Source: Streptomyces abyssalis (GTDB lineage Bacteria; Actinomycetota; Actinomycetes; Streptomycetales; Streptomycetaceae). From it: a stretch of 64,000 nt of DNA. Positions 52,304-59,959 of the stretch are shown here, piece by piece. Under the pieces are notes generated by a model, which did not search any database, was not told the origin of the DNA, and saw only the letters and a program-made list of their open reading frames with translations. How positions within the stretch are numbered: position 1 is the first letter of the stretch; each line of letters opens with the position of its first letter. The translations under genes were made by a program, and so were the position numbers. The stretch is from positions 888,124-952,123 of the forward strand of contig NZ_LJGT01000037.1 in the NCBI RefSeq assembly GCF_001751365.1, in the 5' to 3' direction.

Positions 52304-53247
52304 GCCTGAGCGACCACAACTCTCCGGCGTCAGGGAGCAGTCGACCGGGCCACGTCCGAACTCCCGCCCGGGCGGGCCGGGTTGCCGACGCGGTCCCCGG
52401 CCGTCGTCCCGGGATGCGCCGCCGCACGGACGCCGCCTACTACGCCGCCATGCTCGGTCTGGTCGCGGTCTTCGCCTTCCCCTTGGTGTGGGTGGCGTCG
52501 CTCTCGCTCAAGACCGGCCCGGAGGTGCTGCGTTCACCGCCCTCACTGCTGCCGCAGGACCCGCAGTGGGCGAACTACGCCCACGTCCTGGAGACCACAC
52601 CCATCGGCCGCTACCTGCTCAACTCCGTGATCCTGGTGGCCGCCGGCGTCGTCGGCGCACTGCTGCTGAGCGTCCCCGCGGCGTACGCCCTCTCCCGCTT
52701 CCGCGGCCGCATGCGCGGCCCCCGCGCCTTCACCCGTGCGGTGCTCGCCGCGCAGCTTCTGTCCCCGCTGATCATCGCCGTACCCGTCTACCGGGTCTTC
52801 GTCACGCTCGGCCTGATCAACGACTACGTGGGTCTCGTGCTGGTCTACATCGCCGTCACGGCGCCGTTCCTCACCTGGTTCCTCAAGAACTACCTGGACA
52901 CGATCCCCACGGAACTCGACGAGGCGGGACGCGTGGACGGCTGTTCGCGGCTGCGGGCGCTGGTCCTCCTGGTGCTGCCCGCGGCCAAGCCCGGCCTCGT
53001 CTCCGCCGGGATCGTCGCAGGGGTCACCACCTGGTCGCAGTTCGTCCTGCCCTTCATACTCGTCGACTCTCCCGACCTGGCGCCGGTCTCGGTGGGAGTG
53101 GTCAATCTGCAGTCGACCAGCGGGGAGATCACCACCCAGTACCTCGCGGCCGGATGCATGCTCGCCGTCGCCCCTGTGATCGTGGTCTTCGCCTTCCTCC
53201 AGCGTCACATCGTCGGCGCCCTCACCGCCGGCGCGGTCAAGACATGA
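52300..53247 (+). CDS. ABC sugar importer permease 2
   Basis: The MalG-type partner permease, 315 residues; ATG 52300 overlaps the preceding stop (ATGA). Six hydrophobic segments after a basic, Ser/Pro-rich N-terminus. The EAA loop reads DEAGRVDGCSRLRALVLLVLPAAKPGLV. SLKTGPEVLRSPPSLLPQDPQWANY is the usual loop after helix 1. The last gene of the mannosidase-importer operon. Confidence 0.93.
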   Translation: MSLSDHNSPASGSSRPGHVRTPARAGRVADAVPGRRPGMRRRTDAAYYAAMLGLVAVFAFPLVWVASLSLKTGPEVLRSPPSLLPQDPQWANYAHVLETTPIGRYLLNSVILVAAGVVGALLLSVPAAYALSRFRGRMRGPRAFTRAVLAAQLLSPLIIAVPVYRVFVTLGLINDYVGLVLVYIAVTAPFLTWFLKNYLDTIPTELDEAGRVDGCSRLRALVLLVLPAAKPGLVSAGIVAGVTTWSQFVLPFILVDSPDLAPVSVGVVNLQSTSGEITTQYLAAGCMLAVAPVIVVFAFLQRHIVGALTAGAVKT

Positions 53248-53269
53248 CGTACGGGATAGCCTGAACCGC

Positions 53270-53701
53270 GTGAGCGGCACCTGGGACCCGGAAGGCGCGG
53301 GTGTGCTGCGTCTTCCGTCGGGACGCCTGATCAGGGGACGCGGCCTGCGCCCCGAGCTGCCCCCGGGCCCGGAACCTGCCTTCTCCGTCTTCCTGCTCGG
53401 CAAGCAGCCGCCTCAAGTGCCGTGGGATTCCCGGTGGTTGCGCTGGCCGGACTTCCGGTTGCCCACGAGCAGAACGCAGGCGCTGGCCCTGCTGAGCGAG
53501 GCATGGTCACGCGCGGAGGCCGAGCGCGTCGAAGTGGCGTGCGGCGGAGGGCGCGGACGCACCGGCACGGCGCTGGCATGCCTGGCGGTCCTCGACGGCG
53601 TACCCGCCGCGGAAGCGGTCGCCTTCGTACGGCGTCACTACGATCCCCGCGCCGTGGAGACGCCCTGGCAGCGCCGTTACGTACTCCGCTTCACGAGGTG
53701 A
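53270..53701 (+). CDS. protein tyrosine/dual-specificity phosphatase-like protein
   Basis: A 143-residue protein with the phosphatase signature VACGGGRGRTGTALACLAVLDG at about residues 90-112: Cys-x5-Arg followed by Thr/Gly, the P-loop of cysteine-based phosphatases; a His normally precedes the Cys and here is Ala. WLRWPDFRLPTS holds an Asp in the general-acid position. It starts at GTG 53270, 22 bases after the permease gene, and may be co-transcribed. Whether it acts on proteins or on small phosphates is unknown. Confidence 0.78.
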   Translation: MSGTWDPEGAGVLRLPSGRLIRGRGLRPELPPGPEPAFSVFLLGKQPPQVPWDSRWLRWPDFRLPTSRTQALALLSEAWSRAEAERVEVACGGGRGRTGTALACLAVLDGVPAAEAVAFVRRHYDPRAVETPWQRRYVLRFTR

Positions 53702-53707
53702 CCGCCC

Positions 53708-53732
53708 GGACCCGGCCGGACCTGCCGGGTCC
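53708..53732. terminator. hairpin between convergent genes
   Basis: GGACCCGG (53708-53715) pairs with CCGGGTCC (53725-53732), loop of nine bases, seven bases past the phosphatase-like stop and next to the convergent SDR stop. Confidence 0.6.
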
Positions 53733-53738
53733 CGCGCG

Positions 53739-54527
53739 TCACCCTCCGGCGCTCTGCAGGAGATCCGGGTCCCGCCCCAGTACCGTCCGTCCGCCGTCGA
53801 CGGGCAGTGTGACTCCCGTGATGAAGGCCGCCTCGGGGGAGAGCAGATGGGCCACGGCCGCCGCGACCTCGTCAGGCCGTCCGGTCCTCCCGAGCGGATG
53901 GAGCGCAGTCATCTCCGCCTCAACGTGTGCCGCGACGTCCGGCTCCTGCGCGGCGAGAAGCGACGCGTAGCCTTCCGTACGGACGGAACCGGGCGCCACG
54001 GCGTTGACGCGGATGCCTCGTGGCCCGTACTCGACGGCCAGCGCGCGGGTGAGCCCCTCGATGGCCGCCTTCGCGGTGGCGTACGGCGTGCAGCCGGGGA
54101 CGGGGCGGCGGGCCTGGTGCGAGGTGACGTTGACGACGGACCCGTGCGTCCCGGCGGCGAGGAAACGCCGTACGGCAGTCGCACACCCGGTGACGGCCGG
54201 GTCCATGACGGCCGAGATCAGCTCCAGAACCGTGCGCGTCGGGGACGTGCCGAGCGAGGCGTCGCGGAAGACGGCCGCGTTGTTGACCCAGCCGCCGAGG
54301 GTGCCCGCCGCCTGCGCGAGGTCTGCGGCATGCTCGGTGACGGCTTCGTCCGCGGCGCTGCCCGCGACCGTCCTGGCGCGTGAAGCGTTCGGATGCTCCT
54401 CCAGCCACCCCAGGGAGTCCGGGTCCACGTCGATCGCCACGACGGTGTGGCCGCGGGCGAGCAGCCGCTCCACCACCGCCCTTCCGATGCCCCGGCCTCC
54501 ACCTGTCACCACATAGGCGCTGCCCAT
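53739..54527 (-). CDS. short-chain dehydrogenase/reductase
   Basis: An NAD(P)-dependent classical SDR of 262 residues from ATG 54527 (MGSAYVVTGGGRGIGRAVVERLL), with GGGAGAG upstream; a GTG nine bases earlier is possible. Cofactor motif TGGGRGIG, then AIDVDPDS (the Asp after the second strand favours NAD over NADP), WVNNAAVF (the NNAG-like motif), NVTSHQARRPVPGCTPYATAKAAIEGL with catalytic Ser, Tyr and Lys, and VNAVAPGSVRT. It ends ITGVTLPVDGGRTV. A palindromic LacI-type operator lies 84 bp upstream of the start. Confidence 0.93.
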   Translation of the reverse strand: MGSAYVVTGGGRGIGRAVVERLLARGHTVVAIDVDPDSLGWLEEHPNASRARTVAGSAADEAVTEHAADLAQAAGTLGGWVNNAAVFRDASLGTSPTRTVLELISAVMDPAVTGCATAVRRFLAAGTHGSVVNVTSHQARRPVPGCTPYATAKAAIEGLTRALAVEYGPRGIRVNAVAPGSVRTEGYASLLAAQEPDVAAHVEAEMTALHPLGRTGRPDEVAAAVAHLLSPEAAFITGVTLPVDGGRTVLGRDPDLLQSAGG

Positions 54528-54610
54528 CACCGCCACCTCTCCCGCTCCGGCCTCGCCCTGCCTGCACGCAGCAGACTCACGTCACCGCCCGCATCGTGTC
54601 AACAGCATTC

Positions 54611-54626
54611 GTCGAAGCACTTCGAC
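54611..54626. promoter_or_regulatory. LacI-type palindrome upstream of the SDR gene
   Basis: GTCGAAG-CA-CTTCGAC, perfect 7-bp arms around CA, lies between the SDR start and the 3' end of the upstream LacI gene. Its symmetry and size suit a LacI-family operator; the adjacent LacI protein is the obvious candidate ligand. Confidence 0.6.
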
Positions 54627-54686
54627 AACGGTTGTGGGCGGAATCCGCTTCTTGCTGGGGAGAGCGGGGGAGCGGGGTCAGCGGCG

Positions 54687-55688
54687 TCAGGTGGAGCCGC
54701 GCCGCACGAGCTCCAGCCTCAGCTTGACCTCCCGCACGGCAGCGGGCTCACCGCCCATGCGCTGCAGCAGCAACTCCGTCGCCGCGTGCCCCGACTCCTC
54801 CAGTGGCTGCCGCACCGTCGTCAGCCCCATGGCCTGCGCCAGCTCGCTGTCGTCGAAGCCAGCCACCGCCAGCTCTCCGGGTACGTCGAGGCCCAGCGCC
54901 TGCGCCGCCCGCAGCGCACCGGCGGCGAGCGTGTCGTCGCCGGCGAACAGCGCGGCGGGGCGCCGCGGTCCGGACAGCAGGCGCTGCGCCGCGTCAGCCG
55001 CCTGGTCCAGTGCGTGTCCGGTGAAGTGCACGTTCTCCGCCGGAAGCCGGTGGCCCGCCTCGCCGAGGGCAGCCCGGAACCCCGACAGCCGCCGCTGTCC
55101 GGGAGACACGTATGCGTCGGACTCCTGCGCCTCGCCGAGGAAGCCGAAGCTGCGGTACCCACGCTCCAGCAGATGCTCCGCCATGATGCGGCCGCCTTCG
55201 GCGTCGTCCGCATGCACCGAGTCGAAACCGGCACGGCTCACGTCCACCAGCACCGAAGGCAGTCCCAGCCCGGCGAGGCGCCGGGCGGTGCTCTCCTCCA
55301 GCGGGAGGCTCATGACGATCAGGCCGTCGAGCCGGCCCGTCAGCGGCAGGCTGTCGAGCAGAGGTGAGGGAGACGTGGCCGCCGACGCGTGGTCGAAGAC
55401 GACGACTTCCAGCGGCCTGTCGCCCACCGCCCGCAGAACGCCGCTCAGACGCCGGGCCACCGACGGATACGACGTGTACGGGGCGAGCACCCCGATCCGT
55501 CCGAACCCCTTGCGAGCCTTAGCGACAGCCTCCGACTTGGGTGTGTAGCCGAGGGAGTCGGCGGCCTGGAGGACTCGACGGCGCGTGCCTTCACTGACAC
55601 GGGCGGGGGTGTTGAGGGCCAGCGACACCGTGGAGATGCTCACGCCCGCCTCGGAGGCGACGTCGTAGATGGTGACTCTGCGCGGCAA
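54687..55688 (-). CDS. LacI-family transcriptional regulator
   Basis: A 333-residue repressor from TTG 55688, with GAGGAGAGCTGAGGG upstream. HTH: RVTIYDVASEAGVSISTVSLALNTPARVSEGTRRRVLQAADSLGYTP in outline, directly at the N-terminus as usual. Core: RIGVLAPYTSYPSVARRLSGVL, DGLIVMSLPLEES, SVLVDVSRAGFDSVHADDAEGG, RSFGFLGEAQESDAY, AALFAGDDTLAAGALRAAQ, AVAGFDDSELAQAMGLTTVRQPLE. It starts six bases after the VOC gene stop and probably shares its transcript. The operator upstream of the next gene is its likely target. Confidence 0.93.
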   Translation of the reverse strand: MPRRVTIYDVASEAGVSISTVSLALNTPARVSEGTRRRVLQAADSLGYTPKSEAVAKARKGFGRIGVLAPYTSYPSVARRLSGVLRAVGDRPLEVVVFDHASAATSPSPLLDSLPLTGRLDGLIVMSLPLEESTARRLAGLGLPSVLVDVSRAGFDSVHADDAEGGRIMAEHLLERGYRSFGFLGEAQESDAYVSPGQRRLSGFRAALGEAGHRLPAENVHFTGHALDQAADAAQRLLSGPRRPAALFAGDDTLAAGALRAAQALGLDVPGELAVAGFDDSELAQAMGLTTVRQPLEESGHAATELLLQRMGGEPAAVREVKLRLELVRRGST

Positions 55689-55694
55689 CTGCCC

Positions 55695-56168
55695 TCAGCT
55701 CTCCTCGACTTCGGAGCGTGACCACGGCATCGTACTCGGCGCCGTGCGCCCCCTCGGGACAGCCGCGGCCCGGTGCCGTGCCTCGACCCGCCGCAGCACC
55801 GTCGCACCGAGCTCCGTCAGCCGCCGCACCTCCGCGTCGACCTGCCCGGGGCCGACGTGCAGATCCATGTGCAGACGGTTCTTGACCTGTTTGGCCTCGG
55901 GCACCGCCTGGAAGAGCAGCCGCCTGCCCAGACCCGTACCGCTGGACCCGTCGACGGGGTCGTCGGGATGGCGCACCGCGGACAGCTCCCGCCATGCCTT
56001 GTGCCCGTCGACCACGGTGTAGTCGCTCTCGTCCACGGCGCCGAAGCCGATCAGGCGCTCGATGAGCACGCTGTTGTCCTCGACCTCGTAGCCCAGGGCC
56101 GTCGCCCAGAACCGGGCGAGCTGCAGCGGGTCGGCGCAGTCGATGACGAGTTTCCACTCGAGAGCCAT
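55695..56168 (-). CDS. VOC-superfamily protein
   Basis: 157 residues from ATG 56168, with CTGGAGG upstream. Glyoxalase/bleomycin-resistance fold: MALEWKLVIDCADPLQLARFWATALGYEVEDN at the start, GRRLLFQAVPEAKQVKNRLHMDLHVG in the middle, with His positions (VIDCAD, HMDLHV) where metal ligands occur in the family, and VDAEVRRLTELGATVLRRVE. This subgroup (LARFWAxxLGY, KxxKNRLHLDL) is very common in actinobacteria and has no assigned substrate. It is divergent from the CGNR regulator, with which it shares a palindromic promoter region. Confidence 0.87.
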   Translation of the reverse strand: MALEWKLVIDCADPLQLARFWATALGYEVEDNSVLIERLIGFGAVDESDYTVVDGHKAWRELSAVRHPDDPVDGSSGTGLGRRLLFQAVPEAKQVKNRLHMDLHVGPGQVDAEVRRLTELGATVLRRVEARHRAAAVPRGRTAPSTMPWSRSEVEES

Positions 56169-56225
56169 CCGATCCTCCAGATCCGGCGGGGACGGGACGC
56201 GGGCTGGAGACCAGCCCCGATCTGA

Positions 56226-56242
56226 AACCACTTATAATGGTT
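56226..56242. promoter_or_regulatory. palindrome overlapping a -10 element, with leaderless start
   Basis: AACCA (56226-56230) and TGGTT (56238-56242) form an inverted repeat around CTTATAA. The -10 element TATAAT (56233-56238) lies within it and ends six bases before the ATG of the CGNR gene, so transcription is expected to begin at or next to that ATG, giving leaderless mRNA. Binding at the palindrome would block the promoter. Confidence 0.65.
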
Positions 56243-56244
56243 AC

Positions 56245-56877
56245 ATGACGGCTACGGCGAACGGGGTGGCGCTCCGTTCACCCGAGGGCACGAGCTTCGT
56301 CTTCGACGCGGGGGCCCTGTGCCTGGAGTTCCTCACCACCGGAAGTCCGGGAGTCCTCTCCGGCCACGACGCCCTGCAGACTCCGGACGATCTGGCCCGG
56401 TGGTGCGCCGCGTCCAGACTGCGCCTCGCGCCCGGCGACCTGCACATCAGCGACGGCGAGTTCCGGGCGGCCCGGTGGCTGCGGGATGCGCTGTCCCGTC
56501 TCACCGGGGCCGTCGCAGCCGGCCGGCCGCCGCGCCCTCCGGACGTCGACGAGGTGAACCAGGCCGCGCAACTGCCGCCCCTCGTCCCGCAGATGGCCGC
56601 AGGCGGAGCGCACAGCCGGTACCTTCCCGCGGACGCCTTCCAGGTGCTCTCAACCGTGGCCCGCGACGCCGTCGAACTGTTCACCGGCCCTCTCGCGACT
56701 CGCGTACGTGAGTGCGGGGCACCGGACTGCTCGCTGGTGTTCGTCGACACCTCACGGCCGGGACGGCGCCGGTGGTGCACCATGGAGCGCTGCGGTAACC
56801 GGCACAAGGTCCGTTCGCTGCGTGAGCGCCGCAGCACGGAGACACAGGCCGGGGACGGGGAAGGCGCCGAACGGTGA
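56245..56877 (+). CDS. CGNR zinc-finger (ABATE) regulator
   Basis: A 210-residue protein with an N-terminal ABATE (stress-induced, putative ligand-binding) domain, starting FVFDAGALCLEFLTTG, and a C-terminal CGNR zinc finger: RECGAPDCSLVFVDTSRPGRRRWCTMERCGNRHKVRSLRER in outline, with Cys-x4-Cys and Cys-x4-Cys and the CGNR motif itself. Proteins of this type are DNA-binding regulators in actinobacteria. It is divergent from the VOC gene and shares a palindromic promoter with it, so it probably controls both. Translation appears leaderless. Confidence 0.9.
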   Translation: MTATANGVALRSPEGTSFVFDAGALCLEFLTTGSPGVLSGHDALQTPDDLARWCAASRLRLAPGDLHISDGEFRAARWLRDALSRLTGAVAAGRPPRPPDVDEVNQAAQLPPLVPQMAAGGAHSRYLPADAFQVLSTVARDAVELFTGPLATRVRECGAPDCSLVFVDTSRPGRRRWCTMERCGNRHKVRSLRERRSTETQAGDGEGAER

Positions 56878-56987
56878 GAGACGGGCGGCGCTCGTATCCG
56901 GGCCGGGCCCCTCGCTGTCAGCTGTCAATTTCCGTCATCTGTCATCTGTCATCGGTTGTCCGTAACCCCCGATCCGTCAATCCGGCG

Positions 56988-57662
56988 TCACCGTATGCCG
57001 TCGTCTCCCGGCTGTATCTCCGACGCATCCTGGAACCACTCACGCGCCGCCGCCGCGACCTGCTCCAGCGCGCCCGGTTCCTCGAAGAGATGCGTCGCCC
57101 CCGGTACGACCTCGACGCGGTGCTCCACGTGCAGCAGATCTGCCGCCTCCCGGTTCAGCTCCAGCACCTGCGGATCCCGCCCGCCGACCAGCAGCAGTAC
57201 GGGCACATCGACCCGCGCCAGCGCGTCACCCGCCAGGTCGGGCCGTCCCCCGCGAGAGACCACGGACACGACCGGACCGGACCGCGCCGCCGCAGCGACC
57301 AGCGCCGCCGCGGCGCCCGTGCTCGCACCGAAGAGATGAACGGGCAACGCTTCCGTCACGGGGTGCTTGCCGAGCCAGTCGACCCCCGTGACCGTCCGCT
57401 CGCTCAGCAGAGCGATGTCGAACCGGTGTTCCCCGGTGGCCGCGTCGGCACGTTCCTCCTCCTCGCTGAGAAGGTCGATCAGCAGCGTTCCCCACCCGTA
57501 CCGGCGCAGCTCCCCGGCGACCGCCCGGTTGCGTGGGCTGTGCCGGGAGCTGCCGCTCCCGTGCACGAAGAGCACCACGCCGCGCGGGGACGCCGGTACC
57601 TCGAGGTCACCGGGGAGTTCCACACTGCCCGGTACCCTCACAGAGACCGTCTCCGAGATCAT
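56988..57662 (-). CDS. alpha/beta hydrolase (dienelactone hydrolase-like)
   Basis: 224 residues from ATG 57662. A DLH-like alpha/beta hydrolase: GVVLFVHGSGSSRHSPRNRAVAGEL (oxyanion block), HLFGASTGAAAALVAAA with the nucleophile Ser in GxSxG, VSRGGRPDLAGDALARVDVPVLLLVGGRDPQVLEL with the catalytic Asp, and PGATHLFEEPGALEQV with the His. Streptomyces often carry this type next to phosphoribosyltransferases; here it is instead coupled (TGATG) to a small hypothetical gene. Confidence 0.9.
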   Translation of the reverse strand: MISETVSVRVPGSVELPGDLEVPASPRGVVLFVHGSGSSRHSPRNRAVAGELRRYGWGTLLIDLLSEEEERADAATGEHRFDIALLSERTVTGVDWLGKHPVTEALPVHLFGASTGAAAALVAAAARSGPVVSVVSRGGRPDLAGDALARVDVPVLLLVGGRDPQVLELNREAADLLHVEHRVEVVPGATHLFEEPGALEQVAAAAREWFQDASEIQPGDDGIR

Positions 57663-57937
57663 CAGCGCTTCCCCTTCCGGCTCGCGGTCACTGCCCTCCG
57701 GGGTAGCCGTCCCGCCGCCGGGTCATGCACGTACGTACGTACGGCACCGTCGCCGCCTGCCGGCTGCATCGCGCCGTACGCCCGCCATGCCCAGCCCGCG
57801 GCAGTCTTCGCAGGAGCGAACGGATACCACCAGCCGTGACGCCGGATGACGTACCCGTGGAAGGGGCTGTCCGTCGTGACCTTGGCAAGGCGGGTGCGGG
57901 GGCGGCGGGGGCCTCCAGCCCCGCTCGGAACGATCAC
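57662..57937 (-). CDS. small hypothetical protein coupled to the hydrolase
   Basis: A 91-residue frame from GTG 57937 whose TGA overlaps the hydrolase ATG (TGATG), the main argument that it is real. The middle is Trp/Tyr/Gly-rich (FHGYVIRRHGWWYPFAPAKTAAGWAWRAYGAMQPAG) and the ends are basic. GGCGGGA precedes the GTG. No family recognised; no membrane segment or signal. Confidence 0.55.
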   Translation of the reverse strand: MIVPSGAGGPRRPRTRLAKVTTDSPFHGYVIRRHGWWYPFAPAKTAAGWAWRAYGAMQPAGGDGAVRTYVHDPAAGRLPRRAVTASRKGKR

Positions 57938-57968
57938 TGCGATCCCGCCGGGACTCAGTCACGCACGA

Positions 57969-58010
57969 AACGGCCGCCCGCCGCGTGTGTCCGTGCGGTG
58001 GGCGGCCGTT
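57969..58010 (-). terminator. strong hairpin downstream of the bL37 gene
   Basis: AACGGCCGCCCGCCGC (57969-57984) pairs with GCGGTGGGCGGCCGTT (57995-58010), 15 Watson-Crick pairs plus one G-T, loop of 10. It lies 62 bp past the bL37 stop. Confidence 0.8.
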
Positions 58011-58071
58011 CAGCGCCTTCTTGAGCGTCTTCCTCAGCCGTGAAGCGGCATGCGACGCCTGAGGCCGGCCC

Positions 58072-58149
58072 TCAAGTCTGGGGCTTGCTGCCGTGGTTGG
58101 CCGCGTTCTTGCGGCGTGCCTTCTTCTTGCGACGGCGCTTCGACGACAT
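58072..58149 (-). CDS. 50S ribosomal protein bL37
   Basis: A 25-residue, extremely basic protein: it begins MSSKRRRKKKARRKN and ends AANHGSKPQT. This closely matches the actinobacterial large-subunit protein bL37, first seen in mycobacterial ribosome structures (which also ends ANHGKRPNT). AAGGAGAGGAG lies nine bases before the ATG, an excellent ribosome site, and a strong terminator follows. Too short for most automatic gene calls. It stands alone between an FAD oxidoreductase and a small hypothetical gene. Confidence 0.9.
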   Translation of the reverse strand: MSSKRRRKKKARRKNAANHGSKPQT

Positions 58150-58252
58150 GTCGACTCCTCTCCTTGGTGATTCTCTCCCGGGTGAACCCGTGCAGATCAC
58201 GGTCACGTGGGCACCTATCCGGCTACGAGGACACCATCCACGCTCTCAGCGT

Positions 58253-58275
58253 CCGGCACCGGGGGCCGGTGCCGG
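58253..58275 (-). terminator. hairpin after the FAD oxidoreductase gene
   Basis: CCGGCACCGG (58253-58262) pairs perfectly with CCGGTGCCGG (58266-58275) around GGG, 74 bp past the oxidoreductase stop. Confidence 0.7.
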
Positions 58276-58348
58276 CCCGGGACGGGCGAGGATACTTGAG
58301 CGGCCGCTTCGCACACGAACGGTGCACGCTGGTGTACGGCTGCTTTCT

Positions 58349-59959
58349 TCAGCCGCCTCGCACCCGGGGCCATGCCCGCTCGACGCCCTCCCGCTCCAGA
58401 AGCCGGCAGAACTCCCCGCTCAGCGCAGGTTTCTCGTGCACCTGGTGCGGTTCTGTGCCGCGTTCCAGGCAGAAGGCCGCCAGCAGCGACGACGCCTCGC
58501 CGATGTTCCACTCGACGGGATGCAGCCGCAGACAGCCGTTGGAGATGTGTGTGGTGCCGGCGTTCTTGCAGGCGGGGAGAAGGTTGCGCATCCGCACCGG
58601 CAGCAGTGCGCCGAGCGGGATCTCGAAGGGCACGCTGGGGATGTCGATGTAGTTGTCTCCGCCTGTCGAGGGGTGCAGGTCGATGCGGTACGAGCCGATG
58701 CCCACCGCGTCCTCGTAGCGCGGACCGCCATCCGGTCCGGCCACGTCCGCTGCCACATCGTTCTCGGTGACGGTGCGAAGTGCCCGAATGCGGCGGGACT
58801 CCCGTACGTACGGCGCCTTGGCCAGGCCGTCCGCGGTGCCCGTCACATCGGGGCGCAGCCGAAGGCCGGGGAAGCCGGTGCCGCCATCTGGGCGCGGCGC
58901 TTCCGTCTGGAGCCAGTACAGCAGGGAACGGCTCAACTCCCTTGCCTGGCCGAGGTGATGGGCAGCGCTCTCGTCGTCGGTCTCGACGATCGGTCCCAGC
59001 CAGTAGTCGTTCATCGGCCAGTTGACGAGGGTGATGTCCGAACCGAAGGAGCCCGGCGTGTGCAGTCCGCGGGCGAGGATGCGGCGGAACATCCACAGTT
59101 CCCGGTCGCCGTTGTCGCGGGCCGGGTCGGTGAGTTCGTCCACAGGGTCGCCGGCCGGGTTGGGGTCCAGCCACCGCTCGTACGGTTCCAGCGTGCTCGG
59201 CACGGGCGCCAGGAACCCCAGCAGCGGGCCCGGCCAGAAATCCGGCTCGTAGGCGCGCCAGCTCTCGTACGAGGCGGGGCGGTCGATGGTGTGATCCTCG
59301 CCGTCGTGGTGAGAGAGGGCGAAAGTCACCGTGAAACTCTGGATGTTGGCCGGCTGGGCGTCGGCCGGGGCATGCGGTTCGCCGTGCTCGTCCGCGCTCT
59401 CCGCCCCGATGACGTACTCGGCTCCCGCAGCCGGAAGCAGATCACCGTGCTCGGTCGCGTCGAGGAAGAACGGGGCGGTTGCCACGGTGAGTTCACCGTC
59501 CGGGCCACGCACCTGGAGCGCCTCGACCCGGTCGCCGTCACAGGCTGCACCGGTCACACGATGGCGCAGCAGCACGGTCAGCCGTCCCGCCGCCACATGC
59601 GGTGCCAGCCGGGCCTCGATCACGGACAGCGCGGCGCGCGGCTCGTGGCACAGACCGCTGACCCGTGCCGCACCCGGATTGAGATGCTGCCAGGCCCGTG
59701 CCCGCTCCGTCAGGGGATACCACGTGCGGTAGTAGGCGCGTACGTCCTGGCGCAGCTGCCGGTAGGAGGCCGTGCAGCCGAACTGCTCGATCCACGGATG
59801 CTCGTCCGGGGGCACGGCCTGCGAGGTGAGCTGACCTCCGAGCCAGTCGGTCTCCTCGACCAGCAGCACCCGGTGACCGTGGCGGCACGCGGCCAGCGCG
59901 GCGGCCACCCCTCCCAGGCCCCCGCCGGCGACGACGAGGTCTGCTCGTATCTCACTCAT
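58349..59959 (-). CDS. FAD-dependent oxidoreductase (FAD_oxidored family)
   Basis: A 536-residue flavoprotein from ATG 59959. Dinucleotide fold RADLVVAGGGLGGVAAALAACRHGHRVLLVEETDWLGGQLTSQ in outline at the N-terminus, then CTASYRQLRQDVRAYYR, PFFLDATEHGDLLPAAGAEYVIG (second FAD-contact strand) and, near the end, LLPACKNAGTTHISNGCLRLHPVEWNIGEA, the family's closing FAD-binding block. No signal peptide. Its start lies inside the 3' end of the MerR gene (8-bp overlap), so the two form an operon. Substrate unknown. Confidence 0.88.
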   Translation of the reverse strand: MSEIRADLVVAGGGLGGVAAALAACRHGHRVLLVEETDWLGGQLTSQAVPPDEHPWIEQFGCTASYRQLRQDVRAYYRTWYPLTERARAWQHLNPGAARVSGLCHEPRAALSVIEARLAPHVAAGRLTVLLRHRVTGAACDGDRVEALQVRGPDGELTVATAPFFLDATEHGDLLPAAGAEYVIGAESADEHGEPHAPADAQPANIQSFTVTFALSHHDGEDHTIDRPASYESWRAYEPDFWPGPLLGFLAPVPSTLEPYERWLDPNPAGDPVDELTDPARDNGDRELWMFRRILARGLHTPGSFGSDITLVNWPMNDYWLGPIVETDDESAAHHLGQARELSRSLLYWLQTEAPRPDGGTGFPGLRLRPDVTGTADGLAKAPYVRESRRIRALRTVTENDVAADVAGPDGGPRYEDAVGIGSYRIDLHPSTGGDNYIDIPSVPFEIPLGALLPVRMRNLLPACKNAGTTHISNGCLRLHPVEWNIGEASSLLAAFCLERGTEPHQVHEKPALSGEFCRLLEREGVERAWPRVRGG

